Positions 16,139 to 16,520 of a stretch of DNA of 16,520 bases are shown here, piece after piece (within the stretch, counting starts at the first letter, position 1; each line of letters opens with the position of its first letter). This DNA is from an uncultured Bacteroidales bacterium. Lineage in GTDB: Bacteria; Bacteroidota; Bacteroidia; Bacteroidales; Muribaculaceae. The notes under the pieces are model-generated. The model saw only the letters and a list, made by a program, of their open reading frames with translations, was not told where the DNA came from and ran no database searches. A program made the position numbers and the translations under genes. The DNA lies in contig CASBHZ010000063.1 in the NCBI GenBank assembly GCA_949123685.1, forward strand, positions 1-16,520. The letters run 5' to 3'.

Positions 16139-16174
16139 TTAACGATGACAATTTATAAAAATTGTCATCGTTAA
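16139..16174. terminator. Perfect 16-bp-stem hairpin downstream of the recQ-like gene
   Basis: TTAACGATGACAATTT (16139-16154) and its exact reverse complement (16159-16174) flank a 4-base loop, ATAA. It lies 51 bp past the stop of the recQ-like gene and 64 bp before the start of the PPIase gene, so it most likely ends the recQ transcript. There is no strong T-tract on the minus strand (AAATCTATA follows), so termination is inferred from position and stem strength. Two direct copies of AATATTTGA lie beside it (16173-16181 and 16187-16195). Confidence 0.55.
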
Positions 16175-16224
16175 TATTTGATATTAAATATTTGAGACGC
16201 TCAGTAATCCCAAGCGCAATATAA

Positions 16225-16471
16225 TCAATTGCCCATCTCCGATATGAATTTCACACGAACAAGGCGTATATTGTTCTCATCATATTCATCGCCGAGTTCC
16301 TGGATCGCACTTTCAAGATCATCCTCCTCACTTTCACGAAAATAATCCATCATGTCTTCTACCTGTTCATCATCAAGGATCTCATAGATGAAATAATTTA
16401 TGTCAATCTTGGTTCCTGCCTCTACAATAGATTCGAGCACATCAAGCAATTCCTCAAACTCAAGACACTTG
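16225..16471 (-). CDS. recQ: C-terminal end of a probable RecQ ATP-dependent DNA helicase, 5'-truncated
   Basis: Only the last 81 residues are present, reading from KCLEFEELLDVLESIVEAGT to the stop at 16225-16227. The segment is strongly acidic and helical, with IDINYFIYEILDDEQVEDMM and an end of IRLVRVKFISEMGN. This resembles, from memory, the C-terminal tail of Bacteroidales RecQ proteins, beyond the zinc-binding and winged-helix parts, where a helix-turn-helix-like module ends in IRLVRIKFLSEMAN. RecQ unwinds DNA 3' to 5' in recombination and repair. None of the helicase motifs are in the window, so the assignment rests on this tail alone. The frame runs into the adapter at 16472 without a start; an internal TTG at 16449 is not a credible start because the frame stays open upstream. 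Confidence 0.65.
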
Positions 16472-16520
16472 AGATCGGAAGAGCGTCGTGTAGGGAAAGA
16501 GTGTGTCCCCTTGTGTAGAT
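16472..16520 (+). other. Illumina P5/i5-side adapter, not genomic
   Basis: Bases 16472-16504 are the exact reverse complement of the Illumina TruSeq read-1 adapter (beginning AGATCGGAAGAGCGTCGTGT and ending GAAAGAGTGT). They are followed by an 8-base block in the i5-index position (GTCCCCTT, 16505-16512) and GTGTAGAT (16513-16520), the start of the reverse-complemented P5 arm. Genomic sequence ends at 16471. Confidence 0.99.

Noticed and set aside
16225..16449. A complete 74-residue small acidic protein starting at a TTG
   Set aside because: The frame remains open upstream to the adapter junction and the sequence resembles the tail of a larger protein, so it is treated as a truncated recQ-like gene.
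1..16520. CRISPR arrays, tRNA or rRNA genes, insertion sequences, phage or defence genes
   Set aside because: I saw no evenly spaced repeat-spacer pattern, cloverleaf, transposase, integrase or known defence domain, and coding genes fill almost all of the insert.

Overview
This is a Bacteroidota (probably Bacteroidales) fragment. The evidence is a hybrid two-component system fused in one chain, GH97 and other glycosidase genes, a phylum-style promoter (TAnnTTTG at -7) and the block of parvulin-type chaperones, an OstA-like protein and mutL. A gut genome, perhaps Muribaculaceae, is plausible, but the family cannot be fixed from the sequence. Both ends are not biological: bases 1-47 and 16472-16520 are dual-indexed Illumina TruSeq-type adapters, so the genomic insert is 48-16471 and both terminal genes are cut.

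Left part (48-7482, + strand) is the end of a carbohydrate-use locus. It holds a 5'-truncated GH97 glycosidase and, 21 bp later, a lipoprotein that looks like an (alpha/alpha)6-barrel glycosidase of a family I do not recognise. A perfect 36-bp palindromic terminator follows, then a separately promoted 1318-residue hybrid two-component sensor/regulator. This protein has a periplasmic double propeller, Y_Y_Y domain, transmembrane helix, histidine kinase, receiver and AraC-type HTH. The likely logic is glycan sensing by the regulator and induction of the neighbouring glycosidases. No SusC/SusD pair is in the window; it may lie to the left of the cut end.

Right part (7526-16471, - strand) is housekeeping. 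Reading in the direction of transcription: the 3' end of a gene that looks like recQ; a 643-residue periplasmic PPIase with two parvulin domains; a rho-independent terminator; then a tightly packed run of a PPIase-like lipoprotein, a SurA-type double-parvulin chaperone, an OstA/LptA-like protein and MutL. SurA-type chaperones and OstA/LptA-like proteins both serve outer-membrane assembly (protein folding and LPS transport), so mutL is a DNA-repair gene riding at the end of an envelope-biogenesis operon. The two halves converge on a perfect 32-bp palindrome at 7491-7522.

I found no tRNA, rRNA, CRISPR array, insertion sequence or phage gene, and no gene-free stretch over 300 bases. I did not find a clearly new system. 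The points most worth checking are the unassigned glycosidase-like lipoprotein, the MutL without the usual nuclease motif, the partly degenerate parvulin domains, the set of perfect palindromes between genes, and the adapter contamination.
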